Notes under the pieces: model-generated
The model's input: the letters and a program-made list of their open reading frames with translations, nothing else
The model's database searches: none
What the model was told of the DNA's origin: nothing
Origin: a virus
Direction: 5' to 3' (one strand)
IMG/VR virus record: IMGVR_UViG_3300028025_003577
Location: 1-23,641 of that record
Length of the DNA stretch: 23,641 nt
Shown here: piece by piece, positions 14,044 to 19,783 of the stretch
Numbering within the stretch: the stretch's first letter is position 1
Layout of the letters: each line of letters starts with the position of its first letter
Position numbers and translations under genes: made by a program

Positions 14044-14367
14044 ATGGAAGTACAAGGCACAATTTATGCAATCGGACCAATTCAAGAAATTACCGATAAA
14101 TTTAAGAAACAAGAAGTAATATTAGAGACTTTAAATGGCGATTACACGCAACACATTAAAGTTCAGTTTACACAAAAAAGGATAGATCTATTACAAGCAT
14201 TTGCACCAGGTAGCGAAGTTGTATGTCAAATTAACCTTACTGGTAAACTTTACAAAAACAAAGAAGGTAAAGAAGATTGCTTTACAAGTGTAGACTGCTG
14301 GAAGATTAATAATGTAGGTACAGAAGTAATTACAATTGCCACAGAAGAAGACAGTTTACCGTTTTAA
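14044..14367 (+). CDS. DUF3127 single-stranded DNA-binding protein
   Basis: 107 residues. The opening EVQGTIYAIGPIQEITDKFKKQEVILET is the DUF3127 signature, followed by QHIKVQFTQKRIDLLQAFAPGSEVVCQINLTGKLY and FTSVDCWKINN, an OB-fold layout. The C-terminus, EEDSLPF, is the acidic tip with Pro-Phe found in bacterial SSBs, which recruits partner proteins. In Bacteroidota phages DUF3127 proteins act in place of a standard SSB; placement right after ERF supports this. It is preceded by an A-rich leader. Confidence 0.88.
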   Translation: MEVQGTIYAIGPIQEITDKFKKQEVILETLNGDYTQHIKVQFTQKRIDLLQAFAPGSEVVCQINLTGKLYKNKEGKEDCFTSVDCWKINNVGTEVITIATEEDSLPF

Positions 14368-14376
14368 TTAATAATA

Positions 14377-14500
14377 TTGGTGCTGCTGCAAGCGTTCTTT
14401 TTGCGCCAAAGATAAGAGGTGTCCTGCGAAAAAATTTTGGGGAAAGTTTAACAATTTAACAGGGTAGCACCCAAGTGCTAACGAGCAGCGTTAGTATTTT
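14377..14500 (+). promoter_or_regulatory. Structured intergenic region with alternative hairpins
   Basis: The 147-base gap 14368-14514 holds several hairpins. Stem A: TTGGTGC (14377-14383) with GCGCCAA (14403-14409), one U-G pair, 19-base loop. Stem B: TAGCAC-CCAA-GTGCTA (14465-14480). Stem C: TGCTAACG (14476-14483), loop AGCAG, CGTTAGTA (14489-14496), followed by TTTT. B and C share bases 14476-14480, so they exclude each other; C plus TTTT looks like a weak terminator. The AGCAGC at 14484-14489 is complementary to GCTGCT at 14382-14387. It lies just upstream of a double-HTH gene, so a leader or attenuator is plausible. Confidence 0.5.
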
Positions 14501-14514
14501 AAAAAACATAAAAG

Positions 14515-14805
14515 ATGGATTATTTAGAAGATTACACAACAAACAACATAACAATACAGGACCTAAGCAAGAAATATAATATATCCGAAAGGCATATAAG
14601 AAAGACTTTCAAGTTAAGAGGTGTAAAAACCAGACACGATCATAAAAAGAAGTCAACTATTACTGCTGACAAAGTATTTGATTTGTTTTTAGCTGATTAT
14701 TTAGGTAATGGTTTAAGTATGCAGCACTACGCTGATAAGTACGGAGTAAGCAAATTTGCTTTATCAAAAAGATTAGAAAAATATTTTAGATATAGAAGAT
14801 TATAG
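14515..14805 (+). CDS. Double helix-turn-helix DNA-binding protein
   Basis: 96 residues with two HTH units in series. Unit one, about residues 10-38: ITIQDLSKKYNISERHIRKTFKLRGVKTR. Unit two, about 62-92: GLSMQHYADKYGVSKFALSKRLEKYFRYRR. Both read S/D-x-(A/L)-x-K-Y-(N/G)-(I/V)-S-x-x-x-(I/L)-x-K-x, typical for homeodomain-like/resolvase-type HTHs. Basic linker KTRHDHKKKS between them. It is flanked on both sides by structured non-coding DNA, and sits between the SSB and replication genes, so it may be a regulator or replication-initiation factor. No catalytic residues are present. Confidence 0.75.
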   Translation: MDYLEDYTTNNITIQDLSKKYNISERHIRKTFKLRGVKTRHDHKKKSTITADKVFDLFLADYLGNGLSMQHYADKYGVSKFALSKRLEKYFRYRRL

Positions 14806-14814
14806 TTATATTTG
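14784..14814 (+). promoter_or_regulatory. Candidate promoter before the three-hairpin RNA
   Basis: TATATTTG at 14807-14814 is a full match to the Bacteroidota -7 element TAnnTTTG. The upstream element is only approximate (TTTTAG at 14784-14789, about 18 bases upstream). A transcript from here would start near 14820, exactly at the first arm of the hairpin element 14819-14922. The site overlaps the stop codon of the HTH gene. Confidence 0.45.
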
Positions 14815-14818
14815 CTTA

Positions 14819-14922
14819 TAATTTCATTTGAAGTCGAGATCAGATGAAATTAAAAATAAGGTTAAACTCACTACTAACCTTGAATCCTGCCAAATCTCGA
14901 CCTGGTGGGATTCTTTTTTTTT
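14819..14922 (+). ncRNA. Three-hairpin structured RNA with complementary loops
   Basis: Three perfect stems follow each other. Hairpin 1: TAATTTCAT (14819-14827) with ATGAAATTA (14844-14852), 16-base loop. Hairpin 2: AAGGTTA (14858-14864) with TAACCTT (14875-14881), 10-base loop. Hairpin 3: GAATCCTGCC (14882-14891) with GGTGGGATTC (14904-14913), 10 pairs including two G-U, 12-base loop, then nine T. Loop 1 contains GTCGAGAT (14833-14840) and loop 3 contains ATCTCGAC (14894-14901), which are exact reverse complements, so the loops can kiss. It is preceded by TATATTTG and followed after 4 bases by the ATG of the DUF4373 gene. Either a free RNA of about 104 nt or an attenuator leader. Not matched to a known class by me. 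Confidence 0.62.
14882..14922 (+). terminator. Intrinsic terminator-like hairpin 3 with T9 tract
   Basis: Stem GAATCCTGCC/GGTGGGATTC (10 pairs, two of them G-U) followed by nine T (14914-14922). It is the same core (CCTGCC ... GGTGGG) as the terminator at 22178-22208. It lies 4 bases before the ATG at 14927, so it could cut off the RNA above or control entry into the replication genes. Confidence 0.65.
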
Positions 14923-14926
14923 AAAT

Positions 14927-15571
14927 ATGAATACATTTTATTTTTCACACGATTACACCGCAAGAAGTGATTCTAAAATTAAAGAATTACTTTATCAGCA
15001 CGGTATTACCGGTTATGGAATTTACTGGTGCTTAATTGAAGATCTTTACTTGAATGCAAACGCATTACCATTTGAATGCGGGCGTATAGCACACGAACTG
15101 CGAACGGATAAAAGTGTAGTTGAAAGTATTATAAAAGACTTTGATTTATTTGAAATTAAGGATGGTTTTTTTAGCAGTCAATCAGTACAAAAAAGGTTAG
15201 ATAAGAGAAATGATAAATCCGAAAAAGCCTCTTTAAACGCTTCTAAGAGGTGGAAAAATGCAAACGCATTACCGAATGAATGCGACCGCAATGCTTTAAA
15301 GGAAAGTAAAGTAAAAGAAAGTAAAGTAAATATAAAGACAGAAGAGTTTATAATTCCTTTAATTGAAGAAGTTGAAAATTACTTTTTTGAGAATGGTTAC
15401 CGAAAAGATGTAGCTAAGAAAGCCTGGAACTATTACAATAATCTTAATTGGAAAAATAGCAAAGGTAAAAAGGTAGTTAATTGGAAAAACACAGTTATGA
15501 ACAATTGGTTCACAGAAGAAAATAAAATTAAAACAGTAGTCAATCATCTTTACTCACCAGTCGTAAACTAA
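14927..15571 (+). CDS. DUF4373 (Lin1244/Lin1753-like) replication protein
   Basis: 214 residues from the ATG at 14927; the frame extends upstream to a TTG at 14828, but that stretch is the structured RNA and the family starts with the FYFSHDYTAR motif, which this ATG gives. Motifs: FYFSHDYTARSDSKIKELLYQHGITGYGIYWCLIEDLYLN, RIAHELRTD, VESIIKDFDLFEI, FSSQSVQKRLDKR, then SEKASLNASKRW, a variable linker with repeated KESKVKESKV, and a C-terminal DnaD-like part (NYFFENGYRKDVAKKAWNYYNNLNWKNSKGK). These proteins act before the replicative helicase, probably as initiator or loader. The stop overlaps the helicase ATG (TAATG). Two DNA repeats inside the gene are described separately. Confidence 0.85.
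   Translation: MNTFYFSHDYTARSDSKIKELLYQHGITGYGIYWCLIEDLYLNANALPFECGRIAHELRTDKSVVESIIKDFDLFEIKDGFFSSQSVQKRLDKRNDKSEKASLNASKRWKNANALPNECDRNALKESKVKESKVNIKTEEFIIPLIEEVENYFFENGYRKDVAKKAWNYYNNLNWKNSKGKKVVNWKNTVMNNWFTEENKIKTVVNHLYSPVVN
15053..15284 (+). repeat. Two 28-bp direct repeats inside the DUF4373 gene
   Basis: AATGCAAACGCATTACC occurs at 15053-15069 and 15257-15273, each followed after 4 bases by GAATGCG (15074-15080 and 15278-15284). The units are 204 bp apart. Each contains an inverted repeat AATGC-AAAC-GCATT. They encode NANALPxECxR twice in the same frame. Such iteron-like repeats inside an initiator gene recall the lambda ori within O. An alternative is simple protein-level duplication. 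Confidence 0.6.
15302..15330 (+). repeat. Short tandem repeat GAAAGTAAAGTAAA (x2)
   Basis: GAAAGTAAAGTAAA at 15302-15315 and 15317-15330, a 15-bp period. It encodes KESKVKESKV, a low-complexity linker commonly seen in this protein family, so the repeat may come from the protein linker rather than from a DNA function. Confidence 0.7.
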
Positions 15572-16518
15572 TGGAATTTATTAAAAACTATTCGGATGTT
15601 TCAGATGAAATAAACGATTTATTTGAAAAAGGTTATGCAAGTGGCGAGAAAGTAGGATTCTCACAAATGGATCAACTAATATCCTTTAAAAAAGGTGCAA
15701 CTTCTTATATCTACGGAACTCCTGCAAGTGGAAAGTCAGAATTTTGGTGGGAATGTCTTATCAACCTATCAAAAAAGAAAAAGTGGAAGCATTTAATCTT
15801 CTCACCGGAAACAGGAACACCTGCTGAAATATTTGCAGAGATTATTCATAAGTGGTCCGGTAAGCCTTTTCACGATTTAGACGGTAATAAACTTTCAAGA
15901 TTAACCCAAAGTGAAATGTTTAGAATTGGTCAAGAAGTTAGCCAATACTTTTACATAATGGATACAGGAGTAAAAGATATTACTTTAGATGACTTTCACC
16001 AAGCAGTTGAGAAATACGGAGTTAAGTTTGACACAATTACTACTGATCCATTTAATGAGGTCAAGCACGAGTTACAAGGCGAATCTATCAATCTTTATAT
16101 GGCAAGAGTTTTAGGGAAGATTAGGATGTACGCAAGAGAGCATAACTATCACCATACGATTATTATGCACGCTGCAAGAGAAGCAGGAGTTAAAAAAGAA
16201 GTAGACGGTATATCTTTTTATCCCCCTACTGATCCAAGATATATTGATAATGGCGAAACTTCCTTTAGAAAAGGCGAACAAATGATTTGTGTTTGGAGAT
16301 ACCCTAAAGGCTTAAAAGACGAATTTGGAACACCTTATCAAATAAATCAGGTTAAAATTATAGTCCAAAAAAGTAAACCTAAAGGAATAGGTGCTTGTGG
16401 AGAGTTTGATTTATTCTTTGATACTTGGCGAAACTGCTACTACGAAGAAATTAACGGAACTAAAAGTTATGCTGGAAATTATGTTACATTTGAACAACCA
16501 AAAATATTACCTTTTTAA
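15571..16518 (+). CDS. DnaB/RecA-fold replicative helicase-like ATPase
   Basis: 315 residues. Walker A at 49-56 (GTPASGKS), acidic E80 region (FSPETGTPAEIFAEI, the E after strand 2 is the usual catalytic Glu of SF4), Walker B-like strand about 153-160 (FDTITTDPFNE, with D159), and HAARE at 200-204 as the sensor His. Between them lies a stretch with KLSRLTQSEM. The C-terminus (QVKIIVQKSKPKGIG) fits the SF4 strand that ends in an R/K finger. No primase or DnaB N-terminal domain is present, so it is a short helicase acting with the DUF4373 protein just upstream. Coupled by TAATG at 15569-15573. Confidence 0.82.
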   Translation: MEFIKNYSDVSDEINDLFEKGYASGEKVGFSQMDQLISFKKGATSYIYGTPASGKSEFWWECLINLSKKKKWKHLIFSPETGTPAEIFAEIIHKWSGKPFHDLDGNKLSRLTQSEMFRIGQEVSQYFYIMDTGVKDITLDDFHQAVEKYGVKFDTITTDPFNEVKHELQGESINLYMARVLGKIRMYAREHNYHHTIIMHAAREAGVKKEVDGISFYPPTDPRYIDNGETSFRKGEQMICVWRYPKGLKDEFGTPYQINQVKIIVQKSKPKGIGACGEFDLFFDTWRNCYYEEINGTKSYAGNYVTFEQPKILPF

Positions 16519-16520
16519 TT

Positions 16521-16712
16521 ATGACCCTACAAGAATTTGCTAAACATTCAGAAGCCAGGCTTTTTAGTTTAGAATTATTTGAACAATTACCAATCCATAA
16601 GTTAAGTTCGCAGTATTATGTGGATGCTTTAAGAGAGATTATTAATCTAATTAACCCAGTGCAAGACAAGAAATTTATTTTAAGTGATGAGAAAGTTACA
16701 CGAGTTAAGTGA
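16521..16712 (+). CDS. Small hypothetical protein after helicase
   Basis: 63 residues, two bases after the helicase stop. Helical throughout (TLQEFAKHSEARLFSLELFEQLP, YYVDALREIINLIN). The stop lies 26 bases inside the next gene, so translation of the two is probably linked. No motif recognised. Confidence 0.6.
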   Translation: MTLQEFAKHSEARLFSLELFEQLPIHKLSSQYYVDALREIINLINPVQDKKFILSDEKVTRVK

Positions 16713-17043
16713 GCCATTAAAAGCTATTTTAGAAGACGAATTAGAAAAAAGGATTCCAAAGACTGATTTTAGACAAGCTACTTTGTTTAGGATAGCAGAT
16801 TTACTCCTAGTGATGCAAATAAAGCTATTAGAGGCAAACAAAACTAAAATTGATAGTAAGACCTACCAAGATAATTTGAATGCTTTAGAAACGCTTAATT
16901 TAGCTTTTGTGATGATGACTGATTTACAAGGAGAAAATTCTTTATTACGAAGTGAATTATTAACTTTGAGGCACGAAGCTGAAATAATTATAGCAGAGTT
17001 AAGTGAAAGAGTTAAAACACTTGAAATGATAGATGACTTGTAA
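16687..17043 (+). CDS. Coiled-coil hypothetical protein
   Basis: 118 residues from ATG 16687 (a GTG two codons earlier, at 16684, gives one extra residue). Mostly helix: LSEPLKAILEDELEKRI, IADLLLVMQIKLLEANKTK, and a C-terminal coiled coil (LLRSELLTLRHEAEIIIAELSERVKTLEMI). No catalytic motif. It closes the helicase cluster, after which a 181-base gene-free gap begins. Confidence 0.65.
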   Translation: MRKLHELSEPLKAILEDELEKRIPKTDFRQATLFRIADLLLVMQIKLLEANKTKIDSKTYQDNLNALETLNLAFVMMTDLQGENSLLRSELLTLRHEAEIIIAELSERVKTLEMIDDL

Positions 17044-17101
17044 AAGATGTATAGGTGCAATCAATAAGATTTAACACCTACAATATTTACAAGGCGTGTA
17101 A

Positions 17102-17131
17102 TGTCCTGTTTTTTAACGAATTAACTGGACA
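17102..17131. promoter_or_regulatory. Inverted repeat TGTCC...GGACA, operator or hairpin candidate
   Basis: TGTCCTGTT (17102-17110) and AACTGGACA (17123-17131) are an inverted repeat with one T-T mismatch, with TTTTAACGAATT between. The rest of the gap 17044-17224 is A/T-rich with no ORF. The TGTCCT half-site is also the repeated unit at 20313-20369, so both may bind the same protein. Confidence 0.45.
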
Positions 17132-17224
17132 AAGTGAATGAAACTTTACTAAAAAGTTATGCAAACATTTAACAAGCACCAAAAAAATATTTAACAAATT
17201 ATAAACTTTTAAACAACAAACAAA

Positions 17225-17605
17225 ATGGAAAAAGAATTTATGCCATACCAAGAAGCATTAGCTTTAAAAGAATTAGGATTTGATGAACCTTGTTTTGGTA
17301 GATATTGTATTGTTACCGAATGGGAAGAGCCAACTGGTGAAATACTAATACAAATGTTTGATTCTAATTTATTAGAAAAGAATCTTATTAAAGCCCCAAT
17401 TTACCAACAAGTATTTAGATGGTTTAGAGAAGAATATAGATTAACAGGATTAATTGAAGTTGGTACTCAAGAGTTTTCTTATCTAATTATTAATGATAAA
17501 TGGAATAGACTATGCGGAACTGAACCTTTAAAATTTAATGGTACTTATAAAGAAGCAGAGCTTGAGTGTATTAAAAAACTGATTGAGATTGTAAAACTTA
17601 AATAA
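17225..17605 (+). CDS. Hypothetical phage protein (FRWFREEY motif)
   Basis: 126 residues starting MEKEFMPYQEALALKELGFDEPCFGRY, with KAPIYQQVFRWFREEYRLTGLIEVGTQEFSYLIINDKW and EAELECIKKLIEIVK. This KAP.YQQ.FRWFRE.Y pattern recurs in hypothetical proteins of Flavobacterium and Bacteroidota phages. No function is known to me. The leader AACAACAAACAAA just before ATG is the same as for two following genes. Confidence 0.75.
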   Translation: MEKEFMPYQEALALKELGFDEPCFGRYCIVTEWEEPTGEILIQMFDSNLLEKNLIKAPIYQQVFRWFREEYRLTGLIEVGTQEFSYLIINDKWNRLCGTEPLKFNGTYKEAELECIKKLIEIVKLK

Positions 17606-17613
17606 CAAACAAA

Positions 17614-17994
17614 ATGGAAAAACAAACGGCAGTAAAGGAATTAATAGAGAAATTGAAAGAAGCAATAACTTTCGGTGAAAGGTATAATGTAGGAAACGAT
17701 AATGAATTAGCAGTATTAGTAAGGGTAAAAAAACTACAAGAAGCTATCGAAGCACTTGAAAAGCAAAGCGAATGGATAAGCGTGGAGGATAGGTTGCCTG
17801 AAAAAGAGCAAGGACAAAAATCGGTTTATGTATGGTGTAATGTTTATTGTCCTAATATTGGTGTAATTGCAAGACCTTATAATACATATCACGAATCTTG
17901 GGATGATGAAGATATGGATGACCATTTTTCAGAGCCAAGAGGCGGTAAAGTTACCCATTGGATGCCATTACCTAACAAACCGATAGTGAAATGA
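17614..17994 (+). CDS. DUF551-containing protein
   Basis: 126 residues. N-terminal helix (TAVKELIEKLKEAI and VKKLQEAIEALEKQ), then the DUF551 signature: SEWISVEDRLPEKEQG, VYVW, and GGKVTHWMPLPNKP. DUF551 is a short module in many phages with no known role. The last bases overlap an ORF starting at 17991, but a later ATG (18027) is preferred for the next gene. Leader TAACAAACAAA before ATG. Confidence 0.85.
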   Translation: MEKQTAVKELIEKLKEAITFGERYNVGNDNELAVLVRVKKLQEAIEALEKQSEWISVEDRLPEKEQGQKSVYVWCNVYCPNIGVIARPYNTYHESWDDEDMDDHFSEPRGGKVTHWMPLPNKPIVK

Positions 17995-18026
17995 AAGAAA
18001 TAGAAAACACCTTAAACAACAAACAA

Positions 18027-18164
18027 ATGAAAAAAGTATCAGTAAATGGTAAAATAGGATTCACAACATCCGTAATACCACACAGAAGTGGTAAATATCC
18101 AATATGGTTTGAAAAGTCAGACGGGGTAGTATTTGTGCATAGCAATAAAGTTAAATTCTTATAA
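18027..18164 (+). CDS. Small hypothetical protein, 45 aa
   Basis: The frame opens at an ATG at 17991 (57 aa) that overlaps the previous stop, but the ATG at 18027 is preferred because it follows AACAACAAACAA, the leader seen before the neighbouring genes. The 45-residue product (KKVSVNGKIGFTTSVIPHRSG, IWFEKSDGVVFVHSNKVKFL) looks like a small beta barrel, SH3-like. Function unknown. Confidence 0.55.
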   Translation: MKKVSVNGKIGFTTSVIPHRSGKYPIWFEKSDGVVFVHSNKVKFL

Positions 18165-18173
18165 GTGGACAAA

Positions 18174-18386
18174 ATGGAAAAGCAAACAGTAGTAGAGCAA
18201 TTTGCAATAGCACTTTATGAAAAAGGATTGTTAAAGGGTAATGGTGATGACATACAAGAATTGCTTGAACAATTTAAAGAAATAGAGAAGCAGAAAATCA
18301 TCTACACCTATAATCAATCGTGGCATTTTAGAGATAAGCCATACGAAACAGCAGAAAAATACTACAACGAAACATTTGGAAAATAA
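18174..18386 (+). CDS. Small hypothetical protein, YYNETF family
   Basis: 70 residues from ATG 18174; a GTG three codons upstream is possible. Sequence EKQTVVEQFAIALYEKGLL, LLEQFKEIEKQKIIYTYNQS, and the end AEKYYNETFGK match a recurrent short phage family with AKEMEK and EQYYNETF near the end. Its start (MEKQTVVEQ) is like the DUF551 gene's start (MEKQTAVKE), suggesting copied 5' ends. No function is known. Confidence 0.7.
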   Translation: MEKQTVVEQFAIALYEKGLLKGNGDDIQELLEQFKEIEKQKIIYTYNQSWHFRDKPYETAEKYYNETFGK

Positions 18387-18411
18387 TTTCCAATTTTAGC
18401 GTTATGGTGGA

Positions 18412-18466
18412 AAAAATAGGCGCAGAGCAAGAAAAATAGGCGCAATGATGGAAAATAATAACTTTG
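18412..18466 (+). promoter_or_regulatory. Direct repeats upstream of a TAACTTTG element
   Basis: AAAAATAGGCGCA occurs at 18412-18424 and 18432-18444 (period 20 bp). TAACTTTG at 18459-18466 matches the -7 consensus TAnnTTTG. No TTTG lies about 20 bases upstream, and the second repeat occupies that place, as expected for an activator-dependent or repressed promoter. The rest of 18387-18560 has a short hairpin (TCCCA-AAA-TGGGA) and no gene. Confidence 0.45.
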
Positions 18467-18560
18467 TGGCTCAAAAGTGAGATGTATTGATACGCATTTA
18501 TACGAATAATGAGCTTTAAAAATCCCAAAATGGGAACTTTTGTAACTTTAATGACAACTT

Positions 18561-18923
18561 ATGAGTTTAATCTTTATAATATTAGCAGCTTTTTGTAACT
18601 CGGTAATGGATGTTCTATCTACCAGGTATTATGTTTCTATATTTGGAAACCTAAAAAATAGACAATTTTGGGATTGGAATATGTCTTGGAGAAACAAATG
18701 GCAGTGGGGCGAGAAAGAAAATGGCGAAAAGTTTTTTTTATCTTCAACTATACTTTCGTTCTTAACGGATGGGTGGCATTTATTTAAGGCTTTTATGCTT
18801 TTGTTTATGTCTTTAGCAATAGTTACTTATAAGCCTATCTTTGGTTATTTTGATATTATCTTATTCTCAATGACTTGGGGAATAGTATTTGAGGTTTGTT
18901 ACACTAAAATTCTTTTAAAATAA
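18561..18923 (+). CDS. Integral membrane protein, hypothetical
   Basis: 120 residues. Hydrophobic segments at about 1-16 (SLIFIILAAFCNSVMD), 75-92 (LFKAFMLLFMSLAIVTY) and 97-117 (YFDIILFSMTWGIVFEVCYT), with a Trp-rich polar loop between the first and second (FWDWNMSWRNKWQWGEKENGEKFFLSS). The topology is likely three TM segments. Similar small membrane proteins with the WDWNMSWRNKW loop occur in Bacteroidota phages and hosts. A host-envelope or superinfection-exclusion role is only a possibility. Confidence 0.75.
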   Translation: MSLIFIILAAFCNSVMDVLSTRYYVSIFGNLKNRQFWDWNMSWRNKWQWGEKENGEKFFLSSTILSFLTDGWHLFKAFMLLFMSLAIVTYKPIFGYFDIILFSMTWGIVFEVCYTKILLK

Positions 18924-18926
18924 AAT

Positions 18927-19017
18927 AGTGAGGTGGCGAAATGGTAAACGCAAGGTACTTCAAACGGGAAGTGTACATACCCTACCTAAAATACAGGTTC
19001 AAATCCTGTCCTCACTA
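18927..19017 (+). tRNA. tRNA-like gene with enlarged anticodon arm
   Basis: Acceptor stem AGTGAGG (18927-18933) pairs perfectly with CCTCACT (19010-19016), discriminator A. D-arm GCG-AAATGGTAAA-CGC (18936-18951). T-arm ACAGG-TTCAAAT-CCTGT (18993-19009) is perfect. The middle is abnormal: AGGTA (18953-18957) pairs with TACCT (18983-18987), but the loop between has 25 bases instead of 7. Removing 18 bases would leave a normal arm with CTTCAAA and a UCA anticodon. The Leu-type D-arm alternatively suggests a class II tRNA, but no good 17-nt anticodon arm is found. No CCA is encoded. Identity is unsure; it may be a decayed tRNA or tRNA mimic. Confidence 0.7.
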
Positions 19018-19031
19018 CAAAAAATAAACTT

Positions 19032-19412
19032 ATGAGTACAACAATCTTAAAGAAGAAAGCAGATGCGATATTCTCTACTTATATTCGGTTAAAGTATGCA
19101 GATGAGAATTTAGATGTCCAGTGCTTTACTTGTGATAAAGTTTTACCATACAAGAAAATACAGAACGGTCATTTCTATTCAAGAGGTATTTTAAGCCTAA
19201 GATACGACGAACAAAATTGCCGTCCCCAGTGCTACGGATGTAATATAGCCAAAAAAGGTAATTATATTGAATACTATAAAAGACTGGAAAAAGAAATAGG
19301 CAAGGGTGGTATGGATTTCCTTGAACACAAAAGGCATCAAACAAAAAAGATGGGCAAATTAGATTATCAAGAACTAATTGACTTTTATACACAAAAAATA
19401 GCTGATTTATGA
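19032..19412 (+). CDS. ninG: NinG/Rap-like HNH recombination endonuclease
   Basis: 126 residues with a zinc/HNH core: C31-x2-C34 (CFTC), NGHFYSRG with H47, LRYDEQNCRPQC with C63, C67 and C70 (CYGCN), then KKGNYIEYYKRLEKEIG. This order (C-x2-C...GH...R-x-x-x-x-N-C-x-x-Q-C-x-x-C-N...G-N-x-x-x-Y) is that of lambda NinG/Rap, a structure-specific nuclease that helps resolve recombination junctions. It is placed in the same phage as an ERF protein and a PD-(D/E)XK-type nuclease. The gene is 4 bases overlapped with the next. Confidence 0.85.
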   Translation: MSTTILKKKADAIFSTYIRLKYADENLDVQCFTCDKVLPYKKIQNGHFYSRGILSLRYDEQNCRPQCYGCNIAKKGNYIEYYKRLEKEIGKGGMDFLEHKRHQTKKMGKLDYQELIDFYTQKIADL

Positions 19413-19783
19413 ATGAATCAGAACTATTTAAATTCCTAAAAGACAAATATATTCCGGATCTTAAAGGCGGAGATGAATATTCAAGTTTTGACTGCTACTC
19501 TAAGAAGTATAAGATGTTTATTGAATTAAAATGCCGAGAAGTACACTACGATACTTTAATGATTGAGAAGTATAAGTATGATCGGTTAGTAGATTTAAGT
19601 TTGGGGTATGGTTACTCTCCTTATTACATAAATTCTACTCCTAAAGGGGTATATTCCTTTAAATTAGCCTTAAATCCGGAGTGGATATGGAAATTACTCC
19701 CAAAAACAACACAATTTGCAGAAAATCACGAAATACTAAAACAAGTAGGATATTTAGACCTAAAAGACGCTAAACAATTATGA
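19409..19783 (+). CDS. PD-(D/E)XK-type nuclease candidate
   Basis: 124 residues. Motif: SSFDCYSKKYKMFIELKCREVHY, with D28 and E39-x-K41, giving D-x10-E-x-K, the metal-binding core of the PD-(D/E)XK fold, followed by DTLMIEKYKYDRLVDL. It lacks extra domains. A short nuclease at this place could act as a Holliday junction resolvase or DNA end trimming enzyme. Overlaps NinG by 4 bases (ATGA) and the next ORF by 4 bases. The fold is inferred from this motif only. Confidence 0.65.
   Translation: MNESELFKFLKDKYIPDLKGGDEYSSFDCYSKKYKMFIELKCREVHYDTLMIEKYKYDRLVDLSLGYGYSPYYINSTPKGVYSFKLALNPEWIWKLLPKTTQFAENHEILKQVGYLDLKDAKQL

Noticed and set aside
14828-14926. TTG-start extension of the DUF4373 gene
   Set aside because: The extension runs through the three-hairpin RNA and its T-tract, and the protein family begins at the FYFSHDY motif encoded from 14927.
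18165-18173. GTG start for the gene at 18174
   Set aside because: The ATG three codons later has the ACAAA leader and the MEKQT start shared with its neighbours.
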